A stretch of 6,265 nucleotides of DNA from positions 1 through 6,265 of the forward strand of contig CAYZLR010000142.1 in the NCBI GenBank assembly GCA_964479275.1, written 5' to 3'. Shown piece by piece: positions 6,265 through 6,265 of this stretch. Numbering within the stretch: the stretch's first letter is position 1; the number at the start of each line of letters is the position of its first letter. Source of the stretch: CALLPQ01 sp964479275 (GTDB taxonomy: Bacteria; Pseudomonadota; Alphaproteobacteria; Caulobacterales; Parvularculaceae). The translations under genes and the position numbers were made by a program. The notes below the pieces were generated by a model. It made no database searches and had not been told where the DNA came from. It saw nothing but the letters and a program-made list of their open reading frames with translations.

Positions 6265-6265
6265 T

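Overview
The window looks like a bacterial chromosome segment of moderate to low GC, probably proteobacterial. The tRNA-Thr(GGU), with its short D-loop and encoded CCA, resembles alphaproteobacterial versions. An outer-membrane-type lipoprotein and a Sec-exported thioredoxin-like protein point to a Gram-negative cell. The phylum call is an inference from gene style, not from a marker.

Left edge (1-912): the 3' part of a tyrosine recombinase (integrase) gene converges on, and overlaps, an intact tRNA-Thr(GGU) gene on the opposite strand. The tRNA's 3' end points at the integrase. This is the usual geometry of the integrase-bearing end of a tRNA-integrated element (prophage, ICE or genomic island). 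The element itself should lie to the left, outside the window, and the rest of the window would be host-side chromosome. The last 21 or so integrase codons and its stop are read from the antisense of the tRNA.

Middle (913-2814): a non-coding spacer with a plausible promoter leads into two same-strand membrane-protein genes. One is a zinc-ribbon DUF3667-type protein. The other is a CPBP-family (CAAX/Abi-type) intramembrane protease with its motifs intact. They are 68 bp apart, separated by an imperfect hairpin that abuts the protease ribosome-binding site, and are probably co-transcribed.

2964-4511: a lipoprotein combines one cadherin-like domain with a PQQ-type glucose/sorbosone dehydrogenase beta-propeller, probably on the outer membrane or facing the periplasm. 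It stands alone behind its own spacer.

Right part (4512-6265): after a 264-bp convergent spacer, two minus-strand genes follow. Upstream in transcription order is a small orphan membrane protein (133 aa). Downstream is an exported thioredoxin-like protein with a WCPNC active site and an apparent Val in place of the cis-proline. A good -10 box lies upstream of the orphan gene. The last 480 bp hold three short perfect inverted repeats and a weak partial minus-strand ORF running off the edge.

I see no CRISPR array, IS element, rRNA or recognisable defence system. The points most worth following are the integrase/tRNA att overlap, the DUF3667-CPBP pair and the atypical thioredoxin next to an orphan membrane protein.
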